Below, in pieces: positions 6,634 through 14,254 of a DNA stretch of 64,000 nucleotides; position 1 is the first letter of the stretch; the number at the start of each line of letters is the position of its first letter. The stretch covers positions 83,782-147,781 of the forward strand of contig JAFXTO010000025.1 in the NCBI GenBank assembly GCA_017535725.1, read 5' to 3'. This DNA comes from Bacteroidaceae bacterium. Its GTDB lineage: Bacteria; Bacteroidota; Bacteroidia; Bacteroidales; Bacteroidaceae. The notes below the pieces were generated by a model. It was given only the letters and a program-made list of their open reading frames with translations. It made no database searches and was not told the DNA's origin. The position numbers were made by a program, and so were the translations under genes.

Positions 6634-6788
6634 GTGTATTTGATGTAACCGTCTCTCGTTTCCACGTCGCAGTGTTCCATCCACCGCCAATCGCCATTAG
6701 GCAGTCTTCTACCTTCGACGTATCGGCTGCAATTAGCTTTCATTCCGCAACGTGTACCGAGGCAGTAGGTAAAGAAATCATTAGCCAT
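6630..6788 (-). CDS. Small Cys-rich phage protein
   Basis: A 52-residue protein using ATG 6788, whose start overlaps the stop of the upstream gene. Four cysteines (YCLGTRCGMKANCSRY and EHCDVE) and the phrase GDWRWMEHC suggest a small metal-binding fold. It directly precedes the HNH gene with a 4-base overlap. Function unknown. Confidence 0.55.
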   Translation of the reverse strand: MANDFFTYCLGTRCGMKANCSRYVEGRRLPNGDWRWMEHCDVETRDGYIKYT

Positions 6789-7008
6789 TGTTTTCTGAAA
6801 GTTTTGATGTGACAAACTTATATATTTCTCCCGTTTCCCATGAGGAATATTTGCAATTTGGGATGAGCTGTGACTTTCCTCTGAGTATCATTCTGTGAAT
6901 GTCGGTTAGAAACCTCTCATAAAAATCTATCTTGCCCTGCATTTCCGCGACAAGCAAGACCTCATTTGTCTTTAGGCGTTTGACCTTGGTTTTCTTTCGG
7001 TGTCTCAT
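6781..7008 (-). CDS. 75-residue basic phage protein
   Basis: ATG 7008 (MRHRKKTKVKRLKTNEVLL) fits better than the frame's first Met at 7074, which lies inside the upstream gene. The N-terminus is very basic; a helix (EMQGKIDFYERFLTDIHRMIL) follows. The basic tail could bind nucleic acid. No family recognised. Confidence 0.5.
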   Translation of the reverse strand: MRHRKKTKVKRLKTNEVLLVAEMQGKIDFYERFLTDIHRMILRGKSQLIPNCKYSSWETGEIYKFVTSKLSENNG

Positions 7009-7012
7009 ATTG

Positions 7013-7222
7013 CTAAATATTTTGTTGGACGTATTCTTTCCAGTTAGGAGGGATGACTTCACAAACGTCTTCATTCGGATGTCTCTCTTGCCATAGTCTT
7101 GCCTCGCGCATCATTTCATTGGCGACCTTCACGGGAGTATTGAACCCGCGCTTTCTGCCAAATGTGTCGATGAGGTCTGAGCAGTCTGGTATCGTGGCGA
7201 CATCATCAAACAATCCGCTCAT
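7013..7222 (-). CDS. 69-residue phage protein, function unknown
   Basis: Starts MSGLFDDVATIPDC and ends PPNWKEYVQQNI. It overlaps the MazG-like gene by 4 bases upstream and sits 4 bases before the next start. No recognised domain; support is coupling with its neighbours. Confidence 0.55.
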   Translation of the reverse strand: MSGLFDDVATIPDCSDLIDTFGRKRGFNTPVKVANEMMREARLWQERHPNEDVCEVIPPNWKEYVQQNI

Positions 7223-7506
7223 GTTTCATCCCCTTTCTCCAATAGTCTTTCCTGTAACCTTTCGAGCTTTCGCACCTTCTCGGCAAGATATTCATCCCAG
7301 CCGTAGAAAAAGGCCATTTGCTCGACCATGATACTCACATCTGCAAGCTCTGTGATGATTTCGGGGATGGTTACGCGGCTACGGTTGCTTTTCGCAAGGA
7401 CATTCAGAAGCTCGCCGCACTCTTCCATGACCATGAACTTCTGATTTCTGATGCCATACCTTTTGATGGCCTCATTGTAGATTTTCTTTCTTTCCTGTTT
7501 ATTCAT
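7219..7506 (-). CDS. MazG-like nucleotide pyrophosphohydrolase
   Basis: A 95-residue all-helical protein with the MazG metal-binding pattern: EECGELLNVLAK near residues 28-39 (ExxE) and ITELADVSIMVEQM near 52-65 (ExxD). These acidic residues bind Mg2+ for cleavage of NTPs to NMP and pyrophosphate. Phage copies are thought to tune nucleotide pools or alarmone levels in the infected cell. It overlaps genes on both sides. Confidence 0.8.
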   Translation of the reverse strand: MNKQERKKIYNEAIKRYGIRNQKFMVMEECGELLNVLAKSNRSRVTIPEIITELADVSIMVEQMAFFYGWDEYLAEKVRKLERLQERLLEKGDET

Positions 7507-7813
7507 ATAGCGGAATGTTTATTGCTTTACCGATACTTTCTGACGCTTCCAGCAGTTCCTTGTGATTCACGCCCACCTTGGCCACTGCTATTTGAAAGGA
7601 GTGCTGTTGCGCCCATTCGTCGCCAGCTTCACATATTCTGCGAACAAGGCTCATAACGTATTCCTCATTCTCGCCTCTCACATAGACGTGACGCGCGACA
7701 ATGCTTGATAGGATTTGGATTGCGACATCCTCGGCTTCGTCGATTGTCGCATCCTTTAACACATGGCTAACACGCTCGAAGAGTGTCATTTCAGATAACT
7801 TTTTCCTTCCCAT
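7499..7813 (-). CDS. 104-residue helical phage protein, function unknown
   Basis: Start set to ATG 7813 (MGRKKLSEMTLFERV), the second Met of the frame; the first at 7819 overlaps the upstream gene's stop. The protein appears fully helical, with a core of ATIDEAEDVAIQILSSIVARH and a central Arg/Glu-rich helix. It overlaps the MazG-like gene by 8 bases. Confidence 0.55.
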   Translation of the reverse strand: MGRKKLSEMTLFERVSHVLKDATIDEAEDVAIQILSSIVARHVYVRGENEEYVMSLVRRICEAGDEWAQQHSFQIAVAKVGVNHKELLEASESIGKAINIPLYE

Positions 7814-7815
7814 AT

Positions 7816-7971
7816 TCAAAGTAGCGTGATGACTATTTCCTTTGTCTTACCCACGCCAAGGGATTCAAGGTTCTCGATAGTTTCCTCTATCTGCTTTCTT
7901 GTTGGCCATTCTTTTGCACGGCTCAATTTCCATTGTCCGTACTGGCACTTGAATGTAACAAATTCTTTCAT
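7816..7971 (-). CDS. 51-residue phage protein
   Basis: The open frame extends to 8118, but that part lies inside the methyltransferase; ATG 7971 (MKEFVTFKCQYGQWKL) starts right after the methyltransferase stop at 7973. Product: a short beta-like N-terminus, a helix (RKQIEETIENLESL) and a TKEIVITLL strand. Function unknown. Confidence 0.5.
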   Translation of the reverse strand: MKEFVTFKCQYGQWKLSRAKEWPTRKQIEETIENLESLGVGKTKEIVITLL

Positions 7972-7972
7972 A

Positions 7973-8728
7973 TCATTGGAATAATTGAGGTTGAATAAAT
8001 CGCAAGACGCGCTCTTTTGCGGCCTTGTAGAAGTCTTTTTTAATCTCGAAGCCGTAAGCCCTGCGATGGAGGTTTGCGGCTGCAAGTAGTGTTGAGCCAC
8101 TGCCAGCGCACGGGTCAATCACTACGTCGTTATTATCCGTGAAGATGCCGACAAGTCTCTCTAAGAGGGGAACGGGCTTTTGCGTCGGGTGTACCTTCGG
8201 CGTGCTATTGTCTATTGGCCAGTCGAAGCAGTTGAATATCATCTGACCGTCATTGTTGAACTTCGGGAGCTTTTCACGGTATAGCAGTAGGCCATACTCG
8301 CAGTTTCCCACGATTTTCATGTTGGCCTTTAGAACCTGCGCGCTGAACTTCTTACGGAAGACCAACGGGATATAATGCTTGAAGCCATACCTGTCGCCCA
8401 GCTCGATGTAATAATGCAGCTGTTCAAAGGCGCAGAAGATAATCATACATGGAGCCTTGCCGCTTTCCCGTGGTTCCTTGACAAGCATCTGACTGCAAAA
8501 GTGCATGAACTCAGCTGGTTTGAAATTCTTGTCGGTATCGAAAAACTCCTTTCCTGCAAGCTCGCTCTCACCGTTTTTATTGTCGCCGTCCTTGTACCAT
8601 GCCGGATTACTTGCGTAGGCATTTACACCAAGGTTATAGGGAGGGTCTGCTATTATCAGCTGCGCTTTCGGAATCTGATAGACCTTGAAATTTTGGAAGT
8701 GGTCATTGAATAGCTCTATCCTGTTCAT
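7973..8728 (-). CDS. DNA methyltransferase (adenine-N6 or cytosine-N4), DPPY type
   Basis: A 251-residue protein. The catalytic motif IV is DPPYNLG at residues 28-34. The AdoMet-binding motif I comes late (DPCAGSGSTLLAA, near residues 205-217), and HPTQKPVPLLERLV just before it is the usual X motif. Motif IV before motif I is the beta-class order of N6-adenine and N4-cytosine enzymes. A target-recognition segment would lie between about residues 60 and 170. No restriction enzyme is next to it, so it is probably an orphan phage methylase protecting or marking phage DNA. Confidence 0.9.
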   Translation of the reverse strand: MNRIELFNDHFQNFKVYQIPKAQLIIADPPYNLGVNAYASNPAWYKDGDNKNGESELAGKEFFDTDKNFKPAEFMHFCSQMLVKEPRESGKAPCMIIFCAFEQLHYYIELGDRYGFKHYIPLVFRKKFSAQVLKANMKIVGNCEYGLLLYREKLPKFNNDGQMIFNCFDWPIDNSTPKVHPTQKPVPLLERLVGIFTDNNDVVIDPCAGSGSTLLAAANLHRRAYGFEIKKDFYKAAKERVLRFIQPQLFQ

Positions 8729-9416
8729 ATTGTTCTATGAATTTTTGAGGCGTACAGCCGTATTTCTTTTCAAATAGTCGTATGTACTGGTTCTTTGTGC
8801 TTTCGTCTGCCAGCGGGTCGGTAAGCAGCATCCGAGCGGTGTGCAGTATGCTCTCTCGCGGTTCCGTGGGTTCCACCTGTTTCGTGGCGGGTGTGCGCTC
8901 TAATGGGTGCGTGGTGTCCTTGGGCTTGTAAATGGCGACGTATTCTTCCCATGTGATGCAGCCCTTTCGGCTCTCTGTCCTCTGTTTTTCGCGCTCTTCA
9001 CGTTCTCGCTTGTCGTAGGCTGCAAAACGCTCTTTTACGAACTCATGCAGGAAGGTCATAATCTTCAACGGGTCAACGCTGCCGTACAGATGACCATATC
9101 GACCCGCCTTGACGCGATGGAGGAAAAGCATTATCTCTGATATTTTGAGGTAATAGTATTCGCTGGTGATGACAAATGCGCACTCTTCCAGTACGTCCCC
9201 TTCCAGCTTATCCCTGCATCCGCAATAGTTGGATAGATTGTCGAGCTGGGGCATAAGCCACATGATAGGGAAGTTCTCGCCGTAGGCTTTTATGTCTGCC
9301 AACGTGGGAAAGTCGCCGAAGAAGCAAACGTCCGACGCTGTGCAAATCTCGCGCTGGTATGAAGGATTGAACGTCGTTAGAAACTGCGCTCTTTCGCCAA
9401 ATCTACGCACCAGCAT
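8703..9416 (-). CDS. Conserved phage protein of unknown function near replication genes
   Basis: I choose ATG 9416 (MLVRRFGERAQFL), which overlaps the end of the 9403-10305 gene by 14 bases; the longer start at 9509 would overlap by 107. The 237-residue protein has a conserved-looking core (VCFFGDFPTLADIKAYGENFPIMW, then SNYCGCRDKLEGDVLEECA), a helical segment (YLKISEIMLFLHRVKAGRYG) and a charged linker. The end (NQYIRLFEKKYGCTPQKFIEQY) forms helices. It recalls a family I know only from Bacteroidales phages; a role in replication loading is a guess from position. Confidence 0.6.
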   Translation of the reverse strand: MLVRRFGERAQFLTTFNPSYQREICTASDVCFFGDFPTLADIKAYGENFPIMWLMPQLDNLSNYCGCRDKLEGDVLEECAFVITSEYYYLKISEIMLFLHRVKAGRYGHLYGSVDPLKIMTFLHEFVKERFAAYDKREREEREKQRTESRKGCITWEEYVAIYKPKDTTHPLERTPATKQVEPTEPRESILHTARMLLTDPLADESTKNQYIRLFEKKYGCTPQKFIEQYEQDRAIQ

Positions 9417-10305
9417 CGTCTTCCGCTGAGAGTCGGGCAATGCGGCTCGCGATGTCGAGCTGTCTTCTTTGGCGTTCACTTTCGGAATTAGTTGTCCTAT
9501 TGAGTCCATTTTGCTTGCTGTTTAACTCGGCTTGCGCCTTGGCGCAAATCTCGTTGTATTTCGATGTGAGTGTAGAAACGCTGAAATTCTCAAATATCCA
9601 CCCGTCTTGAATACTGGAGAGGAAAGCTTTTAACGCTGCCATCATGCTCGGTGTGTCTATGGGCAGATTTCTTTGACTTCTCGCAAATCGAATCTTTTGG
9701 AGTAGCTTTGACATTAGCCCTGCGTCCTTTGCAGTCCAGTAATATTCAGTTTCAAAAACTTCGCGATAATGCGTCTCAAAGACCTTTCGAGCCATTGAAT
9801 TTTCGGCTTTTGAGCCTTCAACGCACGTGCTCGCGCCCGTAGTACCAACATCTTCCGTTAAGGAAGATGAACCCCGCGTTAGCGGTTTTTCTTGGGGGAT
9901 AATAGGGGGATTATCTTCTTTAGGGGGTGTGGGGGAGCTTTCTTCTAAGGGGGAAGAAAGGGGGAGTTCTTTTTGTAGATTTGATTGTTTTTTGTTTTCG
10001 GTTTGATTGTTTTTTGATTGTTTTTTGATTGTTTTTTGATTGTTTTTTGATTGTTCCTTTCTGGCGTTCTGATTACCTGTCGGCGCACCAGCTTTGCCGT
10101 TGGCCTTATTCCTTGATTTTCTGAGCTGGGGATATACTAACTTCCATATCATCAACTCAATACCGTTAAGGGCTGGCTCTTTTCCATATAGTGCATACTC
10201 ATTTATCGCTCGCATGACACGTCCGTATTGGGCGTTGGAAAGTTCACTCATCGCATCATGGAAGCTCTCTTGAAATGTGTAGCCGTTTCTTACTATCTCT
10301 TCCAT
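9403..10305 (-). CDS. DUF6291-like phage replication-region protein with slippery repeat
   Basis: A 300-residue protein. Residues 1-75 match the DUF6291-type N-terminus (YTFQESFHDAM, then QYGRVMRAINEYALYGKEP and MIWKLVYPQLRKSR, followed by GKAGAPTGNQNA). A Lys/Asn/Gln/Ser repeat linker follows at about residues 83-105, then a Pro/Ser-rich stretch, and a C-terminal helical domain (FETHYREVFETEYYWTAKDAGLMSKLLQKI). This plan, with an N-terminal domain plus linker plus helical tail, is typical of phage replication-initiation proteins. The linker DNA is an 11-bp tandem repeat that is not a multiple of three. Confidence 0.7.
   Translation of the reverse strand: MEEIVRNGYTFQESFHDAMSELSNAQYGRVMRAINEYALYGKEPALNGIELMIWKLVYPQLRKSRNKANGKAGAPTGNQNARKEQSKNNQKTIKKQSKNNQTENKKQSNLQKELPLSSPLEESSPTPPKEDNPPIIPQEKPLTRGSSSLTEDVGTTGASTCVEGSKAENSMARKVFETHYREVFETEYYWTAKDAGLMSKLLQKIRFARSQRNLPIDTPSMMAALKAFLSSIQDGWIFENFSVSTLTSKYNEICAKAQAELNSKQNGLNRTTNSESERQRRQLDIASRIARLSAEDDAGA
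10005..10055. repeat. 11-bp tandem repeat inside a coding region
   Basis: GATTGTTTTTT (plus strand) repeats at 10005, 10016, 10027 and 10038, then a partial unit from 10049; an imperfect copy lies at 9983. Because 11 is not a multiple of three, gain or loss of one unit would shift the reading frame of the 9403-10305 gene; three units restore it. Confidence 0.9.
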
Positions 10306-11468
10306 CAGAATAAAACATTTGTGAGCTGTCGCCCGTTAGATTGTACCTGCCACATATTCGGCCTTGGTTCGACAAGAACGAGGTCTTGCACCTTACCGAA
10401 ACGATTGATATTGCCGCACAGGTCAACGACCCATCCCTTTTCCTTCATCGGGCTTGGGCGTATCGCCCTGCCGACTATCTGATACCACAGGGCGAGGGAT
10501 TTTGTCGGCCTTGCCATAATGATAGTGTCTAATTCGGGATAGTCGAAGCCCGTAGTCAGTACACCGACATTCACGACCACTGGAATAGTACCTTTCTTAA
10601 ACCCTTCAAGGATTCTCTCGCGCTCGCATTTTGGAGTATCGCCCGACACCATCGTACATCCGTCTATCTCTCGCGCAAGCCTTGACGCTTCTTTTAGAAA
10701 GCGGGTGAATACAAGTATTCCGTTTCTTTTCTTCCCGCTCTTCGGACACATGACGCGCTTGACTATCTGAACAAGCCACGAATAGAAGTCTATGCGCTCA
10801 TATTCCTTCTGCACGGACTTGTCTGTGTAGTCTGCGCCAGTAGAGTTGTCCTTTAGGTTTCTCTCATCGTACAGCGGCGCGGGGGTATAGTAATAGTCAA
10901 GCTCTGCAAGGAAGCCCAAATTGAGAAGCGTCTGAATCTGCACTTGGTAGATGACCTTCGAGAATATCCTTGGGCTTGTCCGCGTGAGGAACTTCAACAT
11001 AGACCCAAAGCTGTTTGATGACAGCCTGTATGGTGTGGCCGTCAAGCCCAGCACCTTGCAGCCAATGGCACGGATGAACTCTTCATACTGCCCGCCTTTT
11101 GAATCTACCTTGTGGCACTCATCGACTATGATTTGATTGAAGTGTCGGAACTGGTCTATATGGTGTATTGCGCTGCCGATGGTCGCAAAGGTAATGCGGC
11201 TTATCCGCTTCGAGTTGAACGATGCGGAGTAGATAGAGACATCCAACACGCCATAGCTGCACATCTTCTTGAAGTTCTGTTCAAGAATCTCTTTCGACGG
11301 CTGGAATACAAGCGTATGACCTTCGAGACGGTTGGCAATGTCAGCAATGACTAAGCTCTTGCCGCTTCCCGTTGGCAAAACCTCGATGGCGTTCATCGTT
11401 GTCTTGCTCTGGAAGAACTCTACCGCCTTGTCGGATGCCTGTTTTTGGTATTCTCTCAGTTCATACAT
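10305..11468 (-). CDS. Superfamily 2 DEAD/DEAH-type helicase
   Basis: A 387-residue helicase with all main SF2 motifs: Q-like start (LREYQKQASDKAV), Walker A LPTGSGKS near residue 32, DECH box IIVDECHKV near residue 115, motif III LTATP, motif IV region ILVFTRF, motif V VLTTGFDYPELDTI and motif VI QIVGRAIRPSP. It resembles the compact SSL2-like helicases that phages use in place of a DnaB helicase or for recombination. It immediately precedes the DUF6291-like gene (shared base 10305) and follows the 11524 gene, so it belongs to the replication set. Confidence 0.9.
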   Translation of the reverse strand: MYELREYQKQASDKAVEFFQSKTTMNAIEVLPTGSGKSLVIADIANRLEGHTLVFQPSKEILEQNFKKMCSYGVLDVSIYSASFNSKRISRITFATIGSAIHHIDQFRHFNQIIVDECHKVDSKGGQYEEFIRAIGCKVLGLTATPYRLSSNSFGSMLKFLTRTSPRIFSKVIYQVQIQTLLNLGFLAELDYYYTPAPLYDERNLKDNSTGADYTDKSVQKEYERIDFYSWLVQIVKRVMCPKSGKKRNGILVFTRFLKEASRLAREIDGCTMVSGDTPKCERERILEGFKKGTIPVVVNVGVLTTGFDYPELDTIIMARPTKSLALWYQIVGRAIRPSPMKEKGWVVDLCGNINRFGKVQDLVLVEPRPNMWQVQSNGRQLTNVLF

Positions 11469-11523
11469 AGTGGAATTGTTTTAAGGAGGTGGGGCGTGCC
11501 GGATTGACACGCCCGCACGATGG

Positions 11524-12252
11524 TTACTGCTCAATGATGGCGATGTCGGGAGCGATTGGGCGAATCTTCTCTATCACATCGTCGATGACGGTGGCCTTGG
11601 TGTTCTCTATCACGTCGTTTGCGCCCGCAGACTGGAGGCTGATGGTAACGTCCATGCCGTCGATGGTGGCATAGGTCTCAATCTCTATCTCTTGGGCTTC
11701 GCCGCCGCTGAAAATGGGAAGCTTCATATTGAACTTCTCTGGGATGTTTGAATCGACGGCCTGCTTGAAGGATGCTGTGCGATTTCCTTTCTCGTTAGTC
11801 TCTCTGTCTATCTTCTGAGTGACGTTGCCGTCGAACTTCTTTAGGGCGTTGACGATGCTCATACCCTCTTCGCGAACGGTAAAGAAGAAACGATTGAGCT
11901 TCAAGAACTGCCCAAGCTGTTCGGGAGACCAACGTTTGCCCATGTTGATTCCAAGCTTCTCGAAAATCTCAGAGTAAGAGAGCTTACCGAGAACCTTGCC
12001 GCGAGTATAAGCATCGTCCTCATTGATAATAAGGACGATTTGCAGCTTGTCGCGGTTCACGAGGATATGCGCCTTGTGCTGGTCGATTTCGCCCACCCGC
12101 TTCTCTAAGAAGTTGAGCGGCGCGAAGATTACGCCCGTAATGTCAATCTTGATGGGGGCTTGCTGGTCTAACTGCGCAGGAGCTTTGCCCTGCAAGATGT
12201 TTAGTGTGTTCTGTCCGTCGGGCAGATTCACGATGATTGGTTGTTCGTTCAT
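11524..12252 (-). CDS. Phage protein, possibly DUF2303-like
   Basis: A 242-residue protein. The N-terminal half is beta-rich (IIVNLPDGQNTLNILQGK, then APLNFLEKR and ILVNRDKLQIVLIIN); the middle has LSYSEIFEKLGI and a helix near QLGQFLKLNRFFF. The C-terminus (PEKFNMKLPIFSGGEAQEIEIET) resembles the ending of DUF2303/YfdQ phage proteins, which contain a final beta domain. That link is tentative. It lies between the helicase and small coiled-coil proteins. Confidence 0.55.
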   Translation of the reverse strand: MNEQPIIVNLPDGQNTLNILQGKAPAQLDQQAPIKIDITGVIFAPLNFLEKRVGEIDQHKAHILVNRDKLQIVLIINEDDAYTRGKVLGKLSYSEIFEKLGINMGKRWSPEQLGQFLKLNRFFFTVREEGMSIVNALKKFDGNVTQKIDRETNEKGNRTASFKQAVDSNIPEKFNMKLPIFSGGEAQEIEIETYATIDGMDVTISLQSAGANDVIENTKATVIDDVIEKIRPIAPDIAIIEQ

Positions 12253-12264
12253 GTGGTTTGATTT

Positions 12265-12615
12265 TTAATTGTTGTTAGTACCTGTTTTTCTAATTTCCAT
12301 AAAAATGGATTTCTGCATTTCGTTGGGGAACGCTGGGCGAGAGCTGACAAGGTTTCCTTCTCTGTTGTAGAAGCCTACCATGTTGTCCTCTTCAAAGAGG
12401 AACTTGAAACATTCCTCGGTGACGGTCTTGGATTTGCTTCTGAGGTTTTCGATGGCCTCGTTTCGCTCGGTCTGCAAGGGCTTCAATTTTTCCTTGAAGC
12501 TTTCCATGACCTGTTTCTTCTCTTCCTCGATGTCCGCTATCCTTATGGACACGTCGGTAAGGGTCTCACGCTGCTTTGCCAGCTCTTCGGGGCTGAATAC
12601 GCGGGAGTAGGTCAC
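12265..12615 (-). CDS. Coiled-coil phage protein with uncertain start
   Basis: With the first standard start (GTG 12615) the product has 116 residues: a long helix (RETLTDVSIRIADIEEEKKQ and onward to residue 60) and a C-terminal domain with MVGFYNREGNLV and PNEMQKSIF. The same frame stays open upstream to about 12715 without ATG, GTG or TTG, and its translation (EKELGKTVAIEEREEFLRNNC, then DAVEQ) reads like real protein. Since neighbouring genes abut, true initiation at ATT 12699 next to the upstream stop (12702) is likely. The longer product would have 144 residues. Confidence 0.6.
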   Translation of the reverse strand: MTYSRVFSPEELAKQRETLTDVSIRIADIEEEKKQVMESFKEKLKPLQTERNEAIENLRSKSKTVTEECFKFLFEEDNMVGFYNREGNLVSSRPAFPNEMQKSIFMEIRKTGTNNN

Positions 12616-12701
12616 TTGCTCTACCGCGTCGCAGTTGTTGCGGAGGAACTCTTCTCTTTCCTCTATCGCAACGGTTTTACCTAATTCTTTTTCTACAATG
12701 A

Positions 12702-12962
12702 TTATTTTGATTTTTGAAGTTGTGCCAGCTCATTGCGGAGGCTGGCGATTGTCTGTTTCTGTTGAGCTATCACCCTTTGCATGGTGATGAATGAGTCCGT
12801 AGAGATGTTGGCGATACGCTTGTACTTCTCTACTTCAAGACGGAGCCACCTGTTTTCGCTAACGGCCTTATCGCGTGCCGCTCGGTCTTCTGTCGCGAAC
12901 CGTCCTCTTCTGTCTCGGTGTCTGACCTTAAATATTGGGTCGTTTGCGAATAGGTCATTCAT
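12702..12962 (-). CDS. Basic then coiled-coil small phage protein
   Basis: An 86-residue protein with an Arg-rich N-terminal third (KVRHRDRRGRFATEDRAARD) and a long C-terminal helix (NRWLRLEVEKYKRIANI, then QRVIAQQKQTIASLRNELAQL) that should form a coiled coil. It overlaps the NinG-like gene by 4 bases. Function unknown; a DNA-binding accessory role is possible. Confidence 0.6.
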   Translation of the reverse strand: MNDLFANDPIFKVRHRDRRGRFATEDRAARDKAVSENRWLRLEVEKYKRIANISTDSFITMQRVIAQQKQTIASLRNELAQLQKSK

Positions 12963-13414
12963 AGTGATATTCCTTTCTCTTTGGATAGTTTCTGAACGAG
13001 TGCGCGGTAATACTTGATGAGCTGTTCAAGCTCGAAGTGCGACCATTTACGCGACTGGTGCGCCTTGGCTTCAAGGAGAATAAAGCGTTGTTCGCCTATC
13101 TTCTTGATGAGGTTGGCACGGTAGCCTATGATATGGTCTGCGCTGAACCTGTTGCAGTACCGACATTCCGCGTGGCAGTTGTCTTCATCAAATCGGGTAC
13201 TCATGTGGATTCTCGAATGGAAGTGTCCGCAGTCGGCTTGACTGATGGGCTTAATCTGACCGCAGGAGATACAGCGGAAGAAACCACTGGGCATTGCGTC
13301 TCTCAGTCTGACGTACTTCGAGAACACCGTATCGAGCTTGTCAACGAGCGATGACAGCGTGGGAGCTTTCTTCTGCTTCCTTTCGCTGGATTTCTTTTTC
13401 ATGTAGTAGGGCAT
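12959..13414 (-). CDS. NinG/Rap-family recombination protein
   Basis: A 151-residue protein that follows lambda NinG along its length: LVDKLDTVFSKYVRLRDA, the first zinc pair CISCG, DCGHFHSRIHMSTRFDEDNCH, the second pair CRYCN, and a helical C-terminus (IGYRANLIKKIGEQRFILLE). NinG (Rap) is a structure-specific endonuclease that acts on branched recombination intermediates. The start could also be Met5 at 13402. The frame overlaps the upstream small gene (13341-13568) by 60-75 bases, which is unusual here and suggests a later start in one of the two. Confidence 0.85.
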   Translation of the reverse strand: MPYYMKKKSSERKQKKAPTLSSLVDKLDTVFSKYVRLRDAMPSGFFRCISCGQIKPISQADCGHFHSRIHMSTRFDEDNCHAECRYCNRFSADHIIGYRANLIKKIGEQRFILLEAKAHQSRKWSHFELEQLIKYYRALVQKLSKEKGISL

Positions 13415-13568
13415 GACGTATGTTTTTATCGTAGTTTTCTAATGCCTCGCATAATCTCTTGTGCCGCTGGAGCTGGACTTTTCCATCCTTGCCCATAAGC
13501 CTTGCAACCATGTAATAGCCTAAAGAGTGCGCGACGGCATCTTTTAGTTTTTCTCTGCGTTCCTTCAT
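13341..13568 (-). CDS. 75-residue phage protein, function unknown
   Basis: ATG 13568 (MKERREKLKDAVAHSLGYY) is preferred over 13619. The product is highly charged and helical, with KVQLQRHKRLCEALENYDK in the centre. Its 3' end overlaps the NinG-like gene. No domain recognised; real but weakly supported. Confidence 0.45.
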   Translation of the reverse strand: MKERREKLKDAVAHSLGYYMVARLMGKDGKVQLQRHKRLCEALENYDKNIRHALLHEKEIQRKEAEESSHAVIAR

Positions 13569-13678
13569 TTGTTTTGTTGTTATGCCCCGTGGCCGTATTA
13601 CCACGGGGCGGGTGAACATGACTTACCATAGCGGGTTTTGAAGACCTTGGGTAATATCTCACATGGCAGACAAGATGT

Positions 13679-13757
13679 GCAGAAGGATGGAATCGAACCA
13701 CCACAAAAGGCCAAGACTTTATACCGCGCATCGTTCCATCTATACGCTTTCTTCTGC
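13679..13757 (-). tRNA. tRNA-like gene, degenerate, anticodon not assigned
   Basis: On the minus strand a 79-base stretch has a perfect 7-bp acceptor stem (GCAGAAG with CTTCTGC) and a good T arm (GGTGG, loop TTCGATT, CCATC). The D arm can form GCG/CGC. The anticodon arm is poor: the best fit is a 4-bp AAAG/CTTT stem around TCTTGGC, which lacks the invariant T33. It lies in a 190-base gap between phage genes and may be a decaying phage tRNA. Confidence 0.5.
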
Positions 13758-13810
13758 ATTTACCCCACTATCTTCACAGACGGCAGGGAAGGAATAGAAT
13801 AAGTATGAAT

Positions 13811-14251
13811 TTAATAGAGGTATGTCTGATAGCGTTCCACCTCTATTTGCATAGCCGCGATTTCGGCCTCGTTGACCGCTTCGGGCAAATAGATTCCAGC
13901 TTCAGAAGCAGACCAATTACGGAACCGCTCTATCGAGAGGTTCATTTCGTCCGTTCTGAGGTCGGCAGAGCTTCGCACGTACTTGACACGTCCAAGGAAC
14001 TGGTCTTGTTTCTCACCTATGAAGAGGTCGGGATTGCACAGCTTCTTGTAATATTGCTGCTTCACCCATTCGAGGGTGTTGCCCGTCTGAGAAGCAAAAT
14101 AGCCTAACAGGAGGTGAAGATATGCGTTTTGGTTCAACGTGCGCTTGGCCTTCTTCTCTGTAATCTCGACCGTACAGCCGCGCTTGATAAGGAGTTCAAG
14201 CCTTGTCCGCGCGTTCTGTACGTCGAGGGGATTGGAAAGTGAATATAGCAT
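13811..14251 (-). CDS. NinB-like recombination protein
   Basis: A 146-residue protein. KKAKRTLNQNAYLHLLLGYFA at residues 33-53 matches the (R/K)RT-x-x-Q-N-x-x-x-H/W helix of NinB/Orf-type recombination mediators, and the C-terminal part (TDEMNLSIERFRNWSASEAGIYLPEA) has the expected helix-loop. Lambda Orf (NinB) binds single-stranded DNA and SSB and helps RecA or annealing proteins to load. Its place among SSB, exonuclease, ERF and NinG-like genes supports this. The match is by motif, so moderate confidence. Confidence 0.65.
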   Translation of the reverse strand: MLYSLSNPLDVQNARTRLELLIKRGCTVEITEKKAKRTLNQNAYLHLLLGYFASQTGNTLEWVKQQYYKKLCNPDLFIGEKQDQFLGRVKYVRSSADLRTDEMNLSIERFRNWSASEAGIYLPEAVNEAEIAAMQIEVERYQTYLY

Positions 14252-14254
14252 ACG

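Noticed and set aside
7816-8118. 100-codon version of the small gene after the methyltransferase
   Set aside because: The first half overlaps the methyltransferase catalytic region in another frame; the internal ATG 7971 gives a compact gene.
10005-10055. Replication-origin iterons
   Set aside because: The units lie inside a clear reading frame and code the Lys/Asn/Gln linker; no origin features such as DnaA boxes or an AT-rich melt region beyond the repeat were seen.
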